In this document: positions 18,325-27,770 of the stretch, in pieces
Position numbering within the stretch: position 1 is the stretch's first letter
Layout of the letters: every line of letters begins with the position of its first letter
Assembly: GCF_014236655.1 (NCBI RefSeq)
Contig: NZ_JACMYG010000001.1
Span: forward strand, 62,001-126,000
DNA from: Pseudomonas kielensis
GTDB taxonomy: Bacteria; Pseudomonadota; Gammaproteobacteria; Pseudomonadales; Pseudomonadaceae
Length of the DNA: 64,000 nucleotides
Direction of reading: 5' to 3'
Made by a program: the position numbers and the translations under genes
The notes under the pieces: model-generated
Told to the model about the DNA's origin: nothing
The model's database searches: none
The model's input: only the letters and a program-made list of their open reading frames with translations

Positions 18325-20271
18325 ATGAACATCAAACAAAAACTGACCTGGGCATTTGCAATCATTGCCTGCTTGCCCGTGGTCCTGGTTGCCACCCTGG
18401 TGGTGATGAACCTGCGCAGTGATGCCAAGGACACCTTTGTCGACAGCAGCGCTCGCGAGATTCGCCAGGTCAGCAACGCCATGCAAATGTTTTTCGACGG
18501 CATCAGCCAGAACGTCGACTATCTGGCCTCGCTGCCGCTGATCAAGAACACCGACGCCAGCCTCAAGACCTACATGGCCGCCAACGCGGCGGACATCCCG
18601 CAAGGCGAGATGGACAAACAAGTGTTCGCCCTCCTGCAGAACCTGGGCAACAGTCACCCCGCCTATGCCTACGCCATCGTCGGCACCAGCGCCGGCGGCT
18701 ACGTGTCCTGGCCCGATGACGCCAAACTGTCCAACTACGACCCGCGCCAGCGCCCCTGGTACAAGGCCGCCCAGGCCAACCCGGGCAAACCGCTGCGCAC
18801 CGCGGCCTATTACTGGACCGATAACAACACCACCTACGTCAGCACCGTGCGCACCCTCGATAACCAGCTGGGGATCAATGGCGGCGTGGTCAGTATCGAC
18901 GTGACGCTGACCCAGCTCACCGAACTGGTCAAACAGATCAAGCTCGGCGAAACCGGCTACCTGATGCTGATGGAAAACAACGGCACCGTGCTGGTCGACC
19001 CACAACGGCCCGAGCACAACTTCAAGCCGTTGAACTCCCTGGGCGAGGGTTACGCGCAGCTGGCCAAGGCCGGCAAGGGCCTGGTGGAAGTCGAACTGAA
19101 CGGCGAGCGCTACATGGCCAACGTCTGGCCGTCGGAGCAACTGGGCTGGACGTTCATCGGCCTGATCAAGCAAGCCGATGTGATGAGCGAAGCGACCCAG
19201 TTGACCTGGCTGATCGCAATCATCGCCGCAGTCCTGGCGGCGATCTTCGCCGTGGTCGGGGCCAGTTTCGCCAGCCTGATCGTGCGGCCGATCCGCAGTG
19301 TCGCCAGTGGCCTGGAAGGCATCGCGCAAGGCGAAGGCGACCTGACCCAGAACCTGCAGGTCCGTGGCAGCGACGAAACCGCGCAACTGGCCAGCTGGTT
19401 CAACCAGTTCCTGGCGGCGATTCGCAGCCTGATCCAGCACATCGGCGGCTCCGCGACCAAGATCCTCGCCAACTCCCACAACGCCACCCAGGTGTCTGGC
19501 GAGATGGCCGAAGCCGCCGGGCGCCAGCGCGAAGCGGTGGACATGGTGTCCACGGCGTTCCATGAAATGGTCGCCACCGCCAACGAGGTCGCCCGCTCGT
19601 GCAGCCAGGCCGCCGACTCGGCGGACAACGGCCAGCGCCAGGCCCACGAAGGCCAGCAACAGATCGACGCCGCCGTGAGCAGCGTCGACCGCTTGAGCCA
19701 GGAGATCGAGCAATCGGCGTTGTCCATGCAACAGCTGGAACGCGACAGCAATGACATTCAGTCGATCCTCGGCACTATCCGCTCCATCGCCGAGCAGACC
19801 AACCTGCTAGCCCTGAACGCGGCCATCGAAGCGGCGCGGGCCGGTGAACAAGGTCGCGGCTTTGCCGTGGTCGCCGACGAAGTGCGTGCCCTGGCCAAAC
19901 GCACCGCCGACTCCACGGCGGAAATCGACGGCCTGCTGGGCAACCTGGCCAAACGCACCAGCCAGGTCACCCAGCAAATGCACGCCAGCCTGCAGGTTTC
20001 GCAGCAGTCAGTGAGCCGCATTGGCGAGGCACGCAACAGCTTTGGGCAAATCCGCGAATCGGTGGATGTGATCCGCGACATGAACACCCAGATCGCCACC
20101 GCCGCCGAGGAACAACACCAGGTCGCCGAAGACATCAACCGCCACATCAGCCAGATCCATGGCGACGCGCAACTGGTGGCGGAACTGGCGAACTCGGCAC
20201 GCCTGGATTCCCAGAGCCTGGCCGGGTTGTCCAACGAGCTGGATGGATTGGTGCGACGGTTCCGTACCTGA
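18325..20271 (+). CDS. Methyl-accepting chemotaxis protein with dCache sensor (PctA-like)
   Basis: The 648-residue receptor has a first membrane helix (about residues 9-31), a periplasmic double-Cache domain (about 35-290), a second membrane helix (about 295-320), a HAMP domain and a cytoplasmic signalling domain. The conserved hairpin tip reads [20 protein letters not shown]. The Cache domain contains [12 protein letters not shown], close to the Y-x4-R-x-WY signature of amino-acid-binding dCache receptors such as PctA. The remaining signature residues fit less clearly, so amino acids are a possible rather than certain ligand. ATG 18325 has a GGAG site. No che genes are adjacent. Confidence 0.9.
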   Translation: MNIKQKLTWAFAIIACLPVVLVATLVVMNLRSDAKDTFVDSSAREIRQVSNAMQMFFDGISQNVDYLASLPLIKNTDASLKTYMAANAADIPQGEMDKQVFALLQNLGNSHPAYAYAIVGTSAGGYVSWPDDAKLSNYDPRQRPWYKAAQANPGKPLRTAAYYWTDNNTTYVSTVRTLDNQLGINGGVVSIDVTLTQLTELVKQIKLGETGYLMLMENNGTVLVDPQRPEHNFKPLNSLGEGYAQLAKAGKGLVEVELNGERYMANVWPSEQLGWTFIGLIKQADVMSEATQLTWLIAIIAAVLAAIFAVVGASFASLIVRPIRSVASGLEGIAQGEGDLTQNLQVRGSDETAQLASWFNQFLAAIRSLIQHIGGSATKILANSHNATQVSGEMAEAAGRQREAVDMVSTAFHEMVATANEVARSCSQAADSADNGQRQAHEGQQQIDAAVSSVDRLSQEIEQSALSMQQLERDSNDIQSILGTIRSIAEQTNLLALNAAIEAARAGEQGRGFAVVADEVRALAKRTADSTAEIDGLLGNLAKRTSQVTQQMHASLQVSQQSVSRIGEARNSFGQIRESVDVIRDMNTQIATAAEEQHQVAEDINRHISQIHGDAQLVAELANSARLDSQSLAGLSNELDGLVRRFRT

Positions 20272-20321
20272 TCACAGGACCTGGCCTGGGCACATTCAAC
20301 ATCGGTGGTGCCTGACATACC

Positions 20322-20362
20322 GCCATCGCGAGCCGGGCGGCGCTCCGCTTGCTCGCGATGGC
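20322..20362. repeat. REP-like perfect inverted repeat between convergent genes
   Basis: GCCATCGCGAGC and GCTCGCGATGGC form a perfect 12 bp stem around 17 bases. It sits between the convergent ends of the chemoreceptor and thiolase genes. The right half shares 19 bp with a copy at 42119-42137. It probably also limits read-through. Confidence 0.85.
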
Positions 20363-20389
20363 CTCAACAGCGCCGCATTGCTCCTGGGC

Positions 20390-21667
20390 CTAACGCTCGA
20401 TAATCGCCGTCACCCCCTGACCACCGGCGGCGCAGATCGAGATCAGGCCTCGGCCCTGCCCCGCCACCTCCAGCAGCTTGGCCAGGTTGGCGACGATGCG
20501 CCCGCCGGTGGCGGCAAACGGGTGGCCGGCGGCCAGGGAGCTGCCCTTGACGTTGAGTCGGCTGCGGTCGATCGAGCCCAATGCCCCGTCAAGCCCCAGG
20601 CGACGCTTGCAATAGTCCTCATCTTCCCAGGCCTTCAACGTGCACAGCACTTGCGCGGCGAAGGCTTCGTGGATTTCGTAGTAGTCAAAATCCTGCAAGG
20701 TCAGGCCGTTGCGCGCCAGCAGACGCGGCACGGCATACACCGGCGCCATCAACAGCCCTTCTGCGCCGTTGACGAAGTCCACCGCCGCCGCTTCGCCATC
20801 GCGTAAATACGCCAGGATCGGCAGGCCACGCGCTTGCGCCCAGGCTTCACTGCCCAACAGCACCAGGGAAGCGCCATCGGTCAGCGGCGTCGAGTTACCC
20901 GCAGTGAGTGTGCCTTGGCCACCCTTCTCGAAAGCGGGCTTGAGCGCCGCGAGTTTTTCCAGGGTCAAGTCCGCACGCAGGTTGTTGTCGCGGGTCAGGC
21001 CGAGGAACGGTGTCATCAGGTCGTTGTGCCAGCCTTCGGCATAGGCGGCGGCCATTTTCTGATGACTTTCCAGCGCCAGTTGATCCTGTTCAGCCCGGGG
21101 AATGCGCCAGGTCTGCGCCATCAACTCGCAGTGCTGGCCCATGGACAAACCGGTGCGCGGCTCACCGTTGCGCGGCAACTCCGGCAGCAAATGCCGGGGC
21201 CGCAACTGCAGGAAAGTCTTGAGCTTGTCGGCGGTGGTCTTGGCACGATTGGCCTGCAGCAGAATCTTGCGCAAGCCTTCGTTGACCCCGATCGGCGCGT
21301 CGGAGGTGGTGTCGACGCCGCCGGCAATGCCGCAGTCGATCTGTCCCAGGGCGATCTTGTTGGCCACCAGCAACGCCGCTTCCAGCCCCGTACCGCAGGC
21401 CTGCTGAATGTCGTAGGCCGGCGTGGTCGGCGACAGCCGTGAGCCGAGCACGCACTCGCGGGTCAGGTTGAAGTCCCGGGAGTGCTTGAGCACCGCCCCC
21501 GCCGCGACTTCACCCAGGCGCAAGCCGTGCAGGTTGTAGCGCTCGATCAGGCCTTCGAGCGCGGCCGTCAACATCGCCTGGTTGCTGGCGGTAGCGTAGG
21601 GGCCATTGGAGCGGGCGAAGGGGATGCGGTTTCCACCGATGATCGCGACGCGGCGCAGCTGAGTCAT
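20390..21667 (-). CDS. Acetyl-CoA C-acyltransferase (thiolase, FadI/FadA2-like)
   Basis: The 425-residue thiolase cleaves or condenses 3-ketoacyl-CoA. It has the nucleophilic Cys91 in QQACGTGLEA, the GHPFAATGGR histidine motif and the C-terminal CAAGGQG cysteine motif. Its length resembles FadI/trifunctional-type rather than FadA-type thiolases. ATG 21667 follows GGAG; the longer start is unsupported. It is divergent, over 118 bp, from a long ketoacyl reductase and a MaoC hydratase. Together they make three of the four activities of a fatty-acyl cycle, running as beta-oxidation or in reverse. Confidence 0.92.
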   Translation of the reverse strand: MTQLRRVAIIGGNRIPFARSNGPYATASNQAMLTAALEGLIERYNLHGLRLGEVAAGAVLKHSRDFNLTRECVLGSRLSPTTPAYDIQQACGTGLEAALLVANKIALGQIDCGIAGGVDTTSDAPIGVNEGLRKILLQANRAKTTADKLKTFLQLRPRHLLPELPRNGEPRTGLSMGQHCELMAQTWRIPRAEQDQLALESHQKMAAAYAEGWHNDLMTPFLGLTRDNNLRADLTLEKLAALKPAFEKGGQGTLTAGNSTPLTDGASLVLLGSEAWAQARGLPILAYLRDGEAAAVDFVNGAEGLLMAPVYAVPRLLARNGLTLQDFDYYEIHEAFAAQVLCTLKAWEDEDYCKRRLGLDGALGSIDRSRLNVKGSSLAAGHPFAATGGRIVANLAKLLEVAGQGRGLISICAAGGQGVTAIIER

Positions 21668-21785
21668 GAAAAGCTCCAATTCTGTGAAAGCCATGACCCA
21701 CAAGCGTAGGCCTTATCTCGCGGATCGAACGACTGATGACGATTCGTGGTCCACACTTTGAACCCCAACCGCTGGAGCGCGTTCC

Positions 21786-23138
21786 ATGTCAGACCGCTAT
21801 ATCGACTTCGCCAACTCGTCCCTCGGCCACCGCGTGGTCGGCGCCCTTGGCCTGCCGTCGCCGGTCCGCCTGGAACGCTGGGAAGCCGGTCGGTTGCGGC
21901 CGGTGGACGGTGCACTGCTGCTCGGCGGCGGCCCGCTGGCCAGCAAGGTCCACGCCTTCGCCAACAAACTGACCGAGCAGATCTACAGCTACGGCGCCGA
22001 ACCGCTGGTGGCCCAGGCGTGGATTCCCGGGCATGGCCCCAAGCTCAAGGCCGTGCTGTTCGATGCCAGTGATCTGCTGCACACCGACCAGCTCAAGCAA
22101 CTGCGCGAGTTCTTCCAGCCCCTGCTGAAAAACCTCGACCACAGCGCCCACGTGGTGATCCTCGGGCGGGCGCCGGAAAGCCTCAGCGATCCCTTCGCCG
22201 CCAGTGCGCAGCGGGCCCTGGAAGGTTTCAGCCGCTCGCTGGCCAAGGAGTTGCGCAGCGGCGGCACCTTGCAACTGCTGTACGTCGGCAGCGGTGCGGA
22301 AGATCAACTCGAAGGCGCGCTGCGGTTTTTCCTCTCGCCCAAAAGTGCCTACGTCAGCGGCCAGGTGGTGCGGCTCAACGCCTGCGCCACTCAAGTCCAG
22401 GACTGGACCCGGCCACTGGCGGGACGCCGGGCCCTGGTCACCGGTGCGGCACGCGGCATCGGTGCGGCGATTGCCGAAACCCTGGCCCGCGATGGCGCCG
22501 AAGTGGTGCTGCTGGATGTGCCGCCGGCCAAGAGCGATCTCGAAGCCCTCGCCGCTCGCCTGGGAGGCAACAGCATCACCCTGGACATCTGTGCCGAAGA
22601 GGCCGCTGCACGCCTGATCGAACAGTTGCCCCAGGGCATCGACATCGTGGTGCACAACGCCGGCATCACCCGCGACAAGACCCTGGCCAACATGACCCCG
22701 GAATTCTGGGACGCCGTGCTGGCCGTCAACCTCAATGCCCCGCAAGTGCTGACCCAGGCCTTGCTCGACAGCGGCACTCTGCAAGACAACGGCCGGGTGA
22801 TCCTGCTGGCTTCGATCAGCGGCATCGCCGGTAACCGTGGCCAGACCAACTACGCCGCCAGCAAGGCCGGGCTGATCGGCCTGGCCCAGGCCTGGGCGCC
22901 GCTGCTCGGCGAACGCGGGATCAGCATCAATGCCGTGGCGCCGGGGTTCATCGAAACCCAGATGACCGCACACATTCCCTTCGCCCTGCGCGAAGCCGGG
23001 CGGCGCATGAGTTCCCTGGGCCAGGGTGGCCTGCCCCAGGATGTCGCCGAAGCCGTGGCCTGGCTGGCCCAACCCGGCAGTGGCGCGGTCAGCGGGCAAG
23101 CGCTGCGGGTCTGTGGCCAAAGTGTCCTGGGAGCCTGA
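21786..23138 (+). CDS. 3-oxoacyl-ACP/CoA reductase, high-molecular-weight FabG4 type
   Basis: At 450 residues this is nearly twice the length of ordinary FabG. Residues 1-205 form an extra N-terminal domain that looks like a degenerate Rossmann fold. The active short-chain reductase domain follows: cofactor loop TGAARGIG from residue 219, NAG at about 297, and the catalytic Tyr356 and Lys360 in YAASKAG. This layout is that of FabG4 (HMwFabG), an NADH-dependent ketoacyl-CoA reductase studied in mycobacteria. GGAG precedes ATG 21786. The MaoC gene follows after 2 bp, so the two are co-transcribed. Confidence 0.88.
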   Translation: MSDRYIDFANSSLGHRVVGALGLPSPVRLERWEAGRLRPVDGALLLGGGPLASKVHAFANKLTEQIYSYGAEPLVAQAWIPGHGPKLKAVLFDASDLLHTDQLKQLREFFQPLLKNLDHSAHVVILGRAPESLSDPFAASAQRALEGFSRSLAKELRSGGTLQLLYVGSGAEDQLEGALRFFLSPKSAYVSGQVVRLNACATQVQDWTRPLAGRRALVTGAARGIGAAIAETLARDGAEVVLLDVPPAKSDLEALAARLGGNSITLDICAEEAAARLIEQLPQGIDIVVHNAGITRDKTLANMTPEFWDAVLAVNLNAPQVLTQALLDSGTLQDNGRVILLASISGIAGNRGQTNYAASKAGLIGLAQAWAPLLGERGISINAVAPGFIETQMTAHIPFALREAGRRMSSLGQGGLPQDVAEAVAWLAQPGSGAVSGQALRVCGQSVLGA

Positions 23139-23140
23139 GC

Positions 23141-23995
23141 ATGACGACGAACTGGCAGGTTGTCGCGGGCGCACCGACGTTGCCCCCGCTGTATTGGCGA
23201 GCCGCGACACGACGCAAGATCACCGGCAGCGTCCTGCCCGATGATGGCCTGCGCGCCTGGCTCAACGTCGACGCCCAGGCAGTGGCGGCCTACCGCAAGG
23301 TCTGTGGATTTACCGAAAACGGTTTATTGCCGCCGACCTATCCCCATGTGCTGGCGTTCGGTCTGCAATTGCAGCTGCTCACCGCCCAGTCCTTCCCCTT
23401 CCCGCTCCTGGGACTGGTACACCTGGCCAACCGCATCCGCCTGCTGCGGCCGCTGGGCGGCCTCAGCCGAGTCCAGGCCAGCGTCCATGTGCAGAACCTG
23501 CAACCCCATGCCAAGGGCGCAACGTTCGACCTGATCACCCGCCTGGACGATGCCCTGGGTCCGCTGTGGGAAGCCGAAAGCCGGATGCTGTGCAAAGGCG
23601 TGAAACTTGCGGGTGAGCCGCCTGAACCCCTCGTGCAGGATCCGCAGGATATCGACGAGGTCAGCCGCTGGTGGGCGCCGACCGAGATTGGCCGGCAGTA
23701 CGCCAGGGTCTCGGGGGACTACAACCCGATTCACCTGAGCGCACTGAGTGCCCGGCTCTTCGGCTTCCCCCAGGCGATCGCCCACGGCTTGTGGATCAAG
23801 GCGCGCACCCTGGCCGCACTCAGCGGCCATCTGCCCAGCTCGAACCTGGAGATCGCGGTGCAGTTCAACAAACCGGTGCGCCTGCCCAGCGAGGTGATCC
23901 TGCTGGCCAGCGCGGCGGGTTCAAGTGGCGACTTGCAACTGAAGGGCCACCGCGCACTGCAGCATATGCACGGCCATTGGCAACCACTGGCCTGA
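23141..23995 (+). CDS. MaoC-like acyl dehydratase (HtdX-like)
   Basis: The 284-residue protein is a double hot-dog (R)-specific enoyl hydratase. The C-terminal half has the hydratase signature: YARVSGDYNPIHLSALSARLFGFPQAIAHGLW, where the Asp and His of D-x4-H are catalytic. The N-terminal half is a non-catalytic hot-dog fold. It acts on 2-enoyl/3-hydroxyacyl thioesters, the step next to the FabG4-like reductase, whose gene ends 2 bp upstream. Confidence 0.88.
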   Translation: MTTNWQVVAGAPTLPPLYWRAATRRKITGSVLPDDGLRAWLNVDAQAVAAYRKVCGFTENGLLPPTYPHVLAFGLQLQLLTAQSFPFPLLGLVHLANRIRLLRPLGGLSRVQASVHVQNLQPHAKGATFDLITRLDDALGPLWEAESRMLCKGVKLAGEPPEPLVQDPQDIDEVSRWWAPTEIGRQYARVSGDYNPIHLSALSARLFGFPQAIAHGLWIKARTLAALSGHLPSSNLEIAVQFNKPVRLPSEVILLASAAGSSGDLQLKGHRALQHMHGHWQPLA

Positions 23996-23999
23996 GCGC

Positions 24000-24449
24000 T
24001 CAACCACGCCGAATCAGGAACACCCCCGCCAGAATCAACACCAGCCCGGCAATCTTGCCGGCGCTGATGGGGGCTTCGCGAAACCCCGCCCAACCAAAAT
24101 GATCCAGCGCCAGCGCCATGCCCAGTTGCCCGGCCAGGACCAGCGCCATGAACAGCATCGCGCCAATGCGTGGCCCGGCAAACGCGGCGGTGGTGATAAA
24201 GAAAGCGCCCAGCAAACCACCGCTCCAGTGCCACCAGGTCAGGCTTTTGAGTGCCGCCAGGGTTGGGGTTTCACGCTGGATCAGCACCAGCAGCAACAGC
24301 GCCATAGTGCCGACAAAAAACGAAATCAACGCGGCAGACAGCACACTGGAAACCTGCTTGGCCAACTGGCCGTTGATCCCGGCTTGCAACGGCAGGAAGG
24401 CGCCTGCCACCAATGGCAGGCAAAGTAACCACCAGACGGGGGCCGGCAT
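24000..24449 (-). CDS. DMT family transporter, DUF606/YdcZ-type small membrane protein
   Basis: The 149-residue product has five predicted membrane helices and the family's typical LQAGINGQLAK motif near the start. YdcZ/DUF606 proteins are half-size drug/metabolite transporters that probably work as dimers; substrates are mostly unknown. ATG 24449 has GGAG six bases upstream. An upstream TTG would add four residues that overlap this ribosome site. The gene stands alone, 4 bp from the convergent maoC-like gene. Confidence 0.85.
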   Translation of the reverse strand: MPAPVWWLLCLPLVAGAFLPLQAGINGQLAKQVSSVLSAALISFFVGTMALLLLVLIQRETPTLAALKSLTWWHWSGGLLGAFFITTAAFAGPRIGAMLFMALVLAGQLGMALALDHFGWAGFREAPISAGKIAGLVLILAGVFLIRRG

Positions 24450-24550
24450 GTTGTTCTCCAAGGACTCGAATGGGTGCGCAGTATAGCGCCCGAAACCGCT
24501 GGCTTGAGCGTGTCTGGCAGTTAAGGCGCTGTCGCACTCTGGCGGCGGAT

Positions 24551-24970
24551 TCAGCTTATGCGCACTGCGCTGGCAGGAGCCGCTTGTGGGAACAGGTTGT
24601 CCAGGGTATCCAGCAGGCGCTGGTGATAGATGGGTTTGCGGAACAGATCCAGCACTTGCAGGCGCAGCAAGTCGCTGACATCGGCCATGTCGGCATGACC
24701 CGAAATGACGATCACCGGCAAATGCTGGCGGGCAGTGTGTTCGCGCAGGCGGCGGATCAGCGACAGGCCGCTTTCTTCGGGCATGCGCAAGTCAGTGATG
24801 ACCAGCGCGATATCGGGATGGCGAGTGAGCTGCTGCAAGGCCAGTTTGACCGTGGTTGCGGTGAAACAACAAAACCCCTCGAGCTCCAGCAGTTCGGCAA
24901 GCTCCAGGAGCGCATCCTCTTCATCGTCCACCAGAAGCAACTGTTGACGCGGGGAAGAAGACGCACTCAT
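24551..24970 (-). CDS. Single-domain response regulator beside flp
   Basis: The 139-residue protein is a receiver domain only. It has the acidic DDEED pocket near residue 15, the phospho-acceptor in VITDLRMPEESG, a conserved Ser/Thr in VISGHAD and Lys in FRKPI. No DNA-binding or enzymatic output domain follows, so it must act through protein contact or as a phosphate relay. ATG 24970 is preferred over an upstream GTG. It lies downstream of flp on the same strand, which suggests a role with the PprA kinase of the Tad locus, though that is inference. Confidence 0.88.
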   Translation of the reverse strand: MSASSSPRQQLLLVDDEEDALLELAELLELEGFCCFTATTVKLALQQLTRHPDIALVITDLRMPEESGLSLIRRLREHTARQHLPVIVISGHADMADVSDLLRLQVLDLFRKPIYHQRLLDTLDNLFPQAAPASAVRIS

Positions 24971-25022
24971 GGGTGACACCTGTTGGCTGTATCAATAACT
25001 AGAAGAGACTACTTCTGCTGCC

Positions 25023-25238
25023 TCAACCACCGGCTGGCGGTGGTGTTGCAGGAAGCGAGGTCGTCAGTGCGTCCTCAATTGCTTGAAAACTTTTGGTCAC
25101 TGCGTCACCGAGAGTTGGTACAAACGCGACCAACAGCAACGCCACCATCGCCACAATCAGCGCGTACTCAATCGCTGAAGCACCCTCGGTTCTACGAAAA
25201 AAACGACGTGTTTTAACCATCAGTTTCTGAAGGAACAT
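25023..25238 (-). CDS. flp: Flp-type (type IVb) major pilin
   Basis: The 71-residue prepilin has a basic leader (MFLQKLMVKTRRFFRRTEG) cut after Gly19 by the A24 peptidase FppA. The mature protein starts ASAIEYALIVAM, with the required Glu at +5 and Tyr at +6, and continues as a single hydrophobic helix. AGGAG precedes ATG 25238. The mature subunit polymerises into Tad/Flp pili used for surface attachment and biofilm formation. It is divergent from the rcpC-tad operon, as in P. aeruginosa. Confidence 0.95.
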   Translation of the reverse strand: MFLQKLMVKTRRFFRRTEGASAIEYALIVAMVALLLVAFVPTLGDAVTKSFQAIEDALTTSLPATPPPAGG

Positions 25239-25566
25239 AAGACCTCTCCTTGGCGCTCGGGGCGCTGCTGTAGCAGGGCTGCAACATGATTGCTCTCTGC
25301 CATCAGAGCATTGTCAACAAGCCCCTCCCCAGCAAGTGTAAGAAGTAACTAATCAGAAAGTATTAACACTAGTTTGTTGGAAAAAAAACGCCGTATTTAC
25401 AGGCACTTCCTCAGTTTATGGGCTATTTAGTTATCCGTAATGGCATTTTGGATTAGCTGCGCTACCTTCAAATAGCCAAATCGTTGAATGTTCATAGCTG
25501 CCTGATTGCGAAGTGATCTCGTTGACCTGGACGAGCAGGTATTGCAGCAGGAAAGGGAGAGCCGTC
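25239..25566. promoter_or_regulatory. Divergent flp / rcpC promoter region
   Basis: This 328 bp gap separates flp from the rcpC operon and is clearly AT-richer than the genes around it. In P. aeruginosa both promoters depend on PprB. I can see A- and T-rich tracts (around 25376-25395) but no repeat that I can name as a PprB site. No ORF is supported. Confidence 0.55.
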
Positions 25567-26526
25567 ATGAACAGTCGTATCACTATGGGCCTGGCTGGGC
25601 TTCTATTGGTCGCCGCCATCATTGTCGGATATTGGGGGCTGGTCTTGAGCCGCCAATCTTCCCCCGCTGCCCCCCCGGTCAGTCCTGCCGTGGTTCTCGC
25701 CACGCCCAGCGTCATGGAACACTCCGTCGCCCAGGCGCAAGAGCAGACTCGCCAACCCGTGGTGGTGCTGGTTCGCGATGTACCGCCCTTCACTGCGCTG
25801 ACTGCCGCCGACCTCGCCCTGGAGCAACTGCGCAGCGCCCCCGCCGGCAGCTTGAACAGCCTCGACCAGGCCATTGGCCGAACGCCATGGCGCCCCCTGA
25901 GTGCTGGCACCTGGTTGAGCCAGGAAAGCTTCGAGGCCGGCGGCCCGCTGGCGCGCATGATCCACCCCGATGAGCGTGCACTGGCCGTCGCCGTGGACGA
26001 AGTGGTCGGCGCTGGCGGGCAACTGCTGCCAGGCGACTATGTCGATGTCCTGCTGTACCTGCGCCAGGACCAGAGCAACGCGCAACAGTCGGCACAAATC
26101 GTGGTGCCGGCGATGCGCGTACTGGGTGTCGGCGAACAGTTCGGCCTGACCAATGACGGCAAGCCCGCCACCCCTGCCGCCAGCCCCGAGGAAAAGCTCA
26201 AGCAAGATCAACGGCGGCTTGCCGCTCGCACAATTGTGCTGGCGGTCCCCGAACAACTGCTAAGCCGCCTGATGCTGGCGACGCAAGCCGGCACCCTGCG
26301 CCTGGCCGTACGCAGCAACGAAGAACAGCGCCTGGCCAAGTACTGGGCCGGCGAACCCGACTCGGCGGCCAACCTCCAGACCAGCAACCGCCAGCTATTC
26401 CAGTTCAACCAACTGGCGCTGGGTGAAGCGCCTGTAAACCTCCCGGCCAGCAGTAAACAAACGACGATGCCTCGGCGTGCGATCGAGGTGATACGTGGCA
26501 ACCAGGTGACCCAACAAACCCCCTGA
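25567..26526 (+). CDS. rcpC: Flp pilus assembly protein RcpC/CpaB
   Basis: The 319-residue protein is anchored by one N-terminal membrane helix (about residues 7-28). It has a SAF domain at about 55-125 (VVVLVRDVPPFTALTAADL), followed by the RcpC/CpaB domain with LAVAVDEVVGAGGQLLPGDYVDVLL. It sits in the periplasm and is thought to support the secretin RcpA. I chose ATG 25567, which agrees with the membrane helix position. It is the first gene of the rcpC-rcpA-tadZABCD operon. Confidence 0.92.
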   Translation: MNSRITMGLAGLLLVAAIIVGYWGLVLSRQSSPAAPPVSPAVVLATPSVMEHSVAQAQEQTRQPVVVLVRDVPPFTALTAADLALEQLRSAPAGSLNSLDQAIGRTPWRPLSAGTWLSQESFEAGGPLARMIHPDERALAVAVDEVVGAGGQLLPGDYVDVLLYLRQDQSNAQQSAQIVVPAMRVLGVGEQFGLTNDGKPATPAASPEEKLKQDQRRLAARTIVLAVPEQLLSRLMLATQAGTLRLAVRSNEEQRLAKYWAGEPDSAANLQTSNRQLFQFNQLALGEAPVNLPASSKQTTMPRRAIEVIRGNQVTQQTP

Positions 26527-26540
26527 TCGAGCAAGGATGC

Positions 26541-27770
26541 ATGTCTATGCATAGTCGTTCCATGCTGCTCTACCATCGCGTGATCTGTGCCTTGCTCCTG
26601 GCGGGGCTGCCGGTCGATGTCGCCCTGGCCTCTTCGGGCAATTGCAGCGCGCTGGACTCATTGCCCGCCGTGCTGGAGGTGGGGGAAGGATTGCAACAGG
26701 TCCTGCAATCGCCCGTGGCGATTACTCGCCTGGCCATCGGCGATCCGAAAATTGCCGACGTTCATCCCAGCGGCAGCAATGCCTTCCTGCTCACCGGAAT
26801 GGCGCCGGGGGCTACCAGCCTGATGGTCTGGACCGCCTGCTCGAGCGCTCCGCGGCAAAGCATGGTGTTCGTCCAGGGCAAGGCCACGGCGGCCATGACC
26901 CGCGCCGCCGAGCTGCCGTCCGAAGACACCCTGCTGCCCAGCCAGGTACAGACCGACATTCGATTTGTGGAAGTCAGCCGCACCAAGCTCAAGGAAGCTT
27001 CGGCCTCGATTTTCGGGACCCGTGGCAACTTTCTGTTTGGCTCCCCCAGAACACTTCCCACCATCGACGGCGTGGTCCAGGGTCGTCTGCCGGTGAACAA
27101 CGACCAGTTCAACTTCTCCTGGATCGGCGGCAAGACCATGGTGATGATCAATGCCCTGGAAGGCAGCGGGTTTGCCTACACCCTGGCCCGCCCAAGCCTG
27201 GTGGCGCTCAGTGGCCAGAGCGCGAGTTTCCTGGCCGGCGGCGAAGTCCCGATTCCGGTTCCCAGTTCCGGCAGCGACAACGTGTCCATCGAGTACAAGG
27301 AGTTCGGGATTCGCCTGACCCTGACCCCGACCATCGTCGGGCGCAATCGGATTTCCCTCAAGGTGGCACCGGAAGTCAGCGAACTGGATTTCAGCAATGC
27401 CGTGAACATCGCCGGCACCCTGGTTCCAGCCCTGACCATCCGGCGCACCGACACCAGCATTTCCCTCGCGGACGGTGAAAGCTTTGTCATCAGCGGCCTG
27501 ATCAGCACCCGCAACAGTTCCCAGGTCAACAAGTTTCCCGGGCTGGGGGACATCCCGATCCTCGGCGCGTTCTTTCGCGAGACGAACATCAATCGCGAGG
27601 AGCGCGAGCTGCTGATGATCGTCACCCCGCACCTGGTGCAACCACTGGCGGCTGATGCCCAACTGCCGTCCCTGCCGGGTGAGAAGCTGCGCAACTACGA
27701 CCCGAATTTCTACCGCATGTTCTTCCTGGAAAACGGCAATTTCGACAAGCGCAGCGGGTTATCGCAATGA
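26541..27770 (+). CDS. rcpA: Flp pilus outer-membrane secretin RcpA/CpaC
   Basis: The 409-residue protein has a signal peptide at about residues 1-31. An N-terminal pilus/BON-like domain (LAIGDPKIADVHPSGSNAFLLTG) is followed by the secretin core with VPIPVPSSGSDNVSIEYKEFGIRL and the terminal ELLMIVTPHLVQP. It forms the outer-membrane channel for the Flp pilus. The stop overlaps the tadZ start by four bases. A second in-frame ATG two codons later is also possible. Confidence 0.93.
   Translation: MSMHSRSMLLYHRVICALLLAGLPVDVALASSGNCSALDSLPAVLEVGEGLQQVLQSPVAITRLAIGDPKIADVHPSGSNAFLLTGMAPGATSLMVWTACSSAPRQSMVFVQGKATAAMTRAAELPSEDTLLPSQVQTDIRFVEVSRTKLKEASASIFGTRGNFLFGSPRTLPTIDGVVQGRLPVNNDQFNFSWIGGKTMVMINALEGSGFAYTLARPSLVALSGQSASFLAGGEVPIPVPSSGSDNVSIEYKEFGIRLTLTPTIVGRNRISLKVAPEVSELDFSNAVNIAGTLVPALTIRRTDTSISLADGESFVISGLISTRNSSQVNKFPGLGDIPILGAFFRETNINREERELLMIVTPHLVQPLAADAQLPSLPGEKLRNYDPNFYRMFFLENGNFDKRSGLSQ

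Noticed and set aside
18265-19731. A 488-codon minus-strand ORF opposite the chemoreceptor
   Set aside because: Shadow frame; Asp/His/Gly-rich composition typical of antisense reading.
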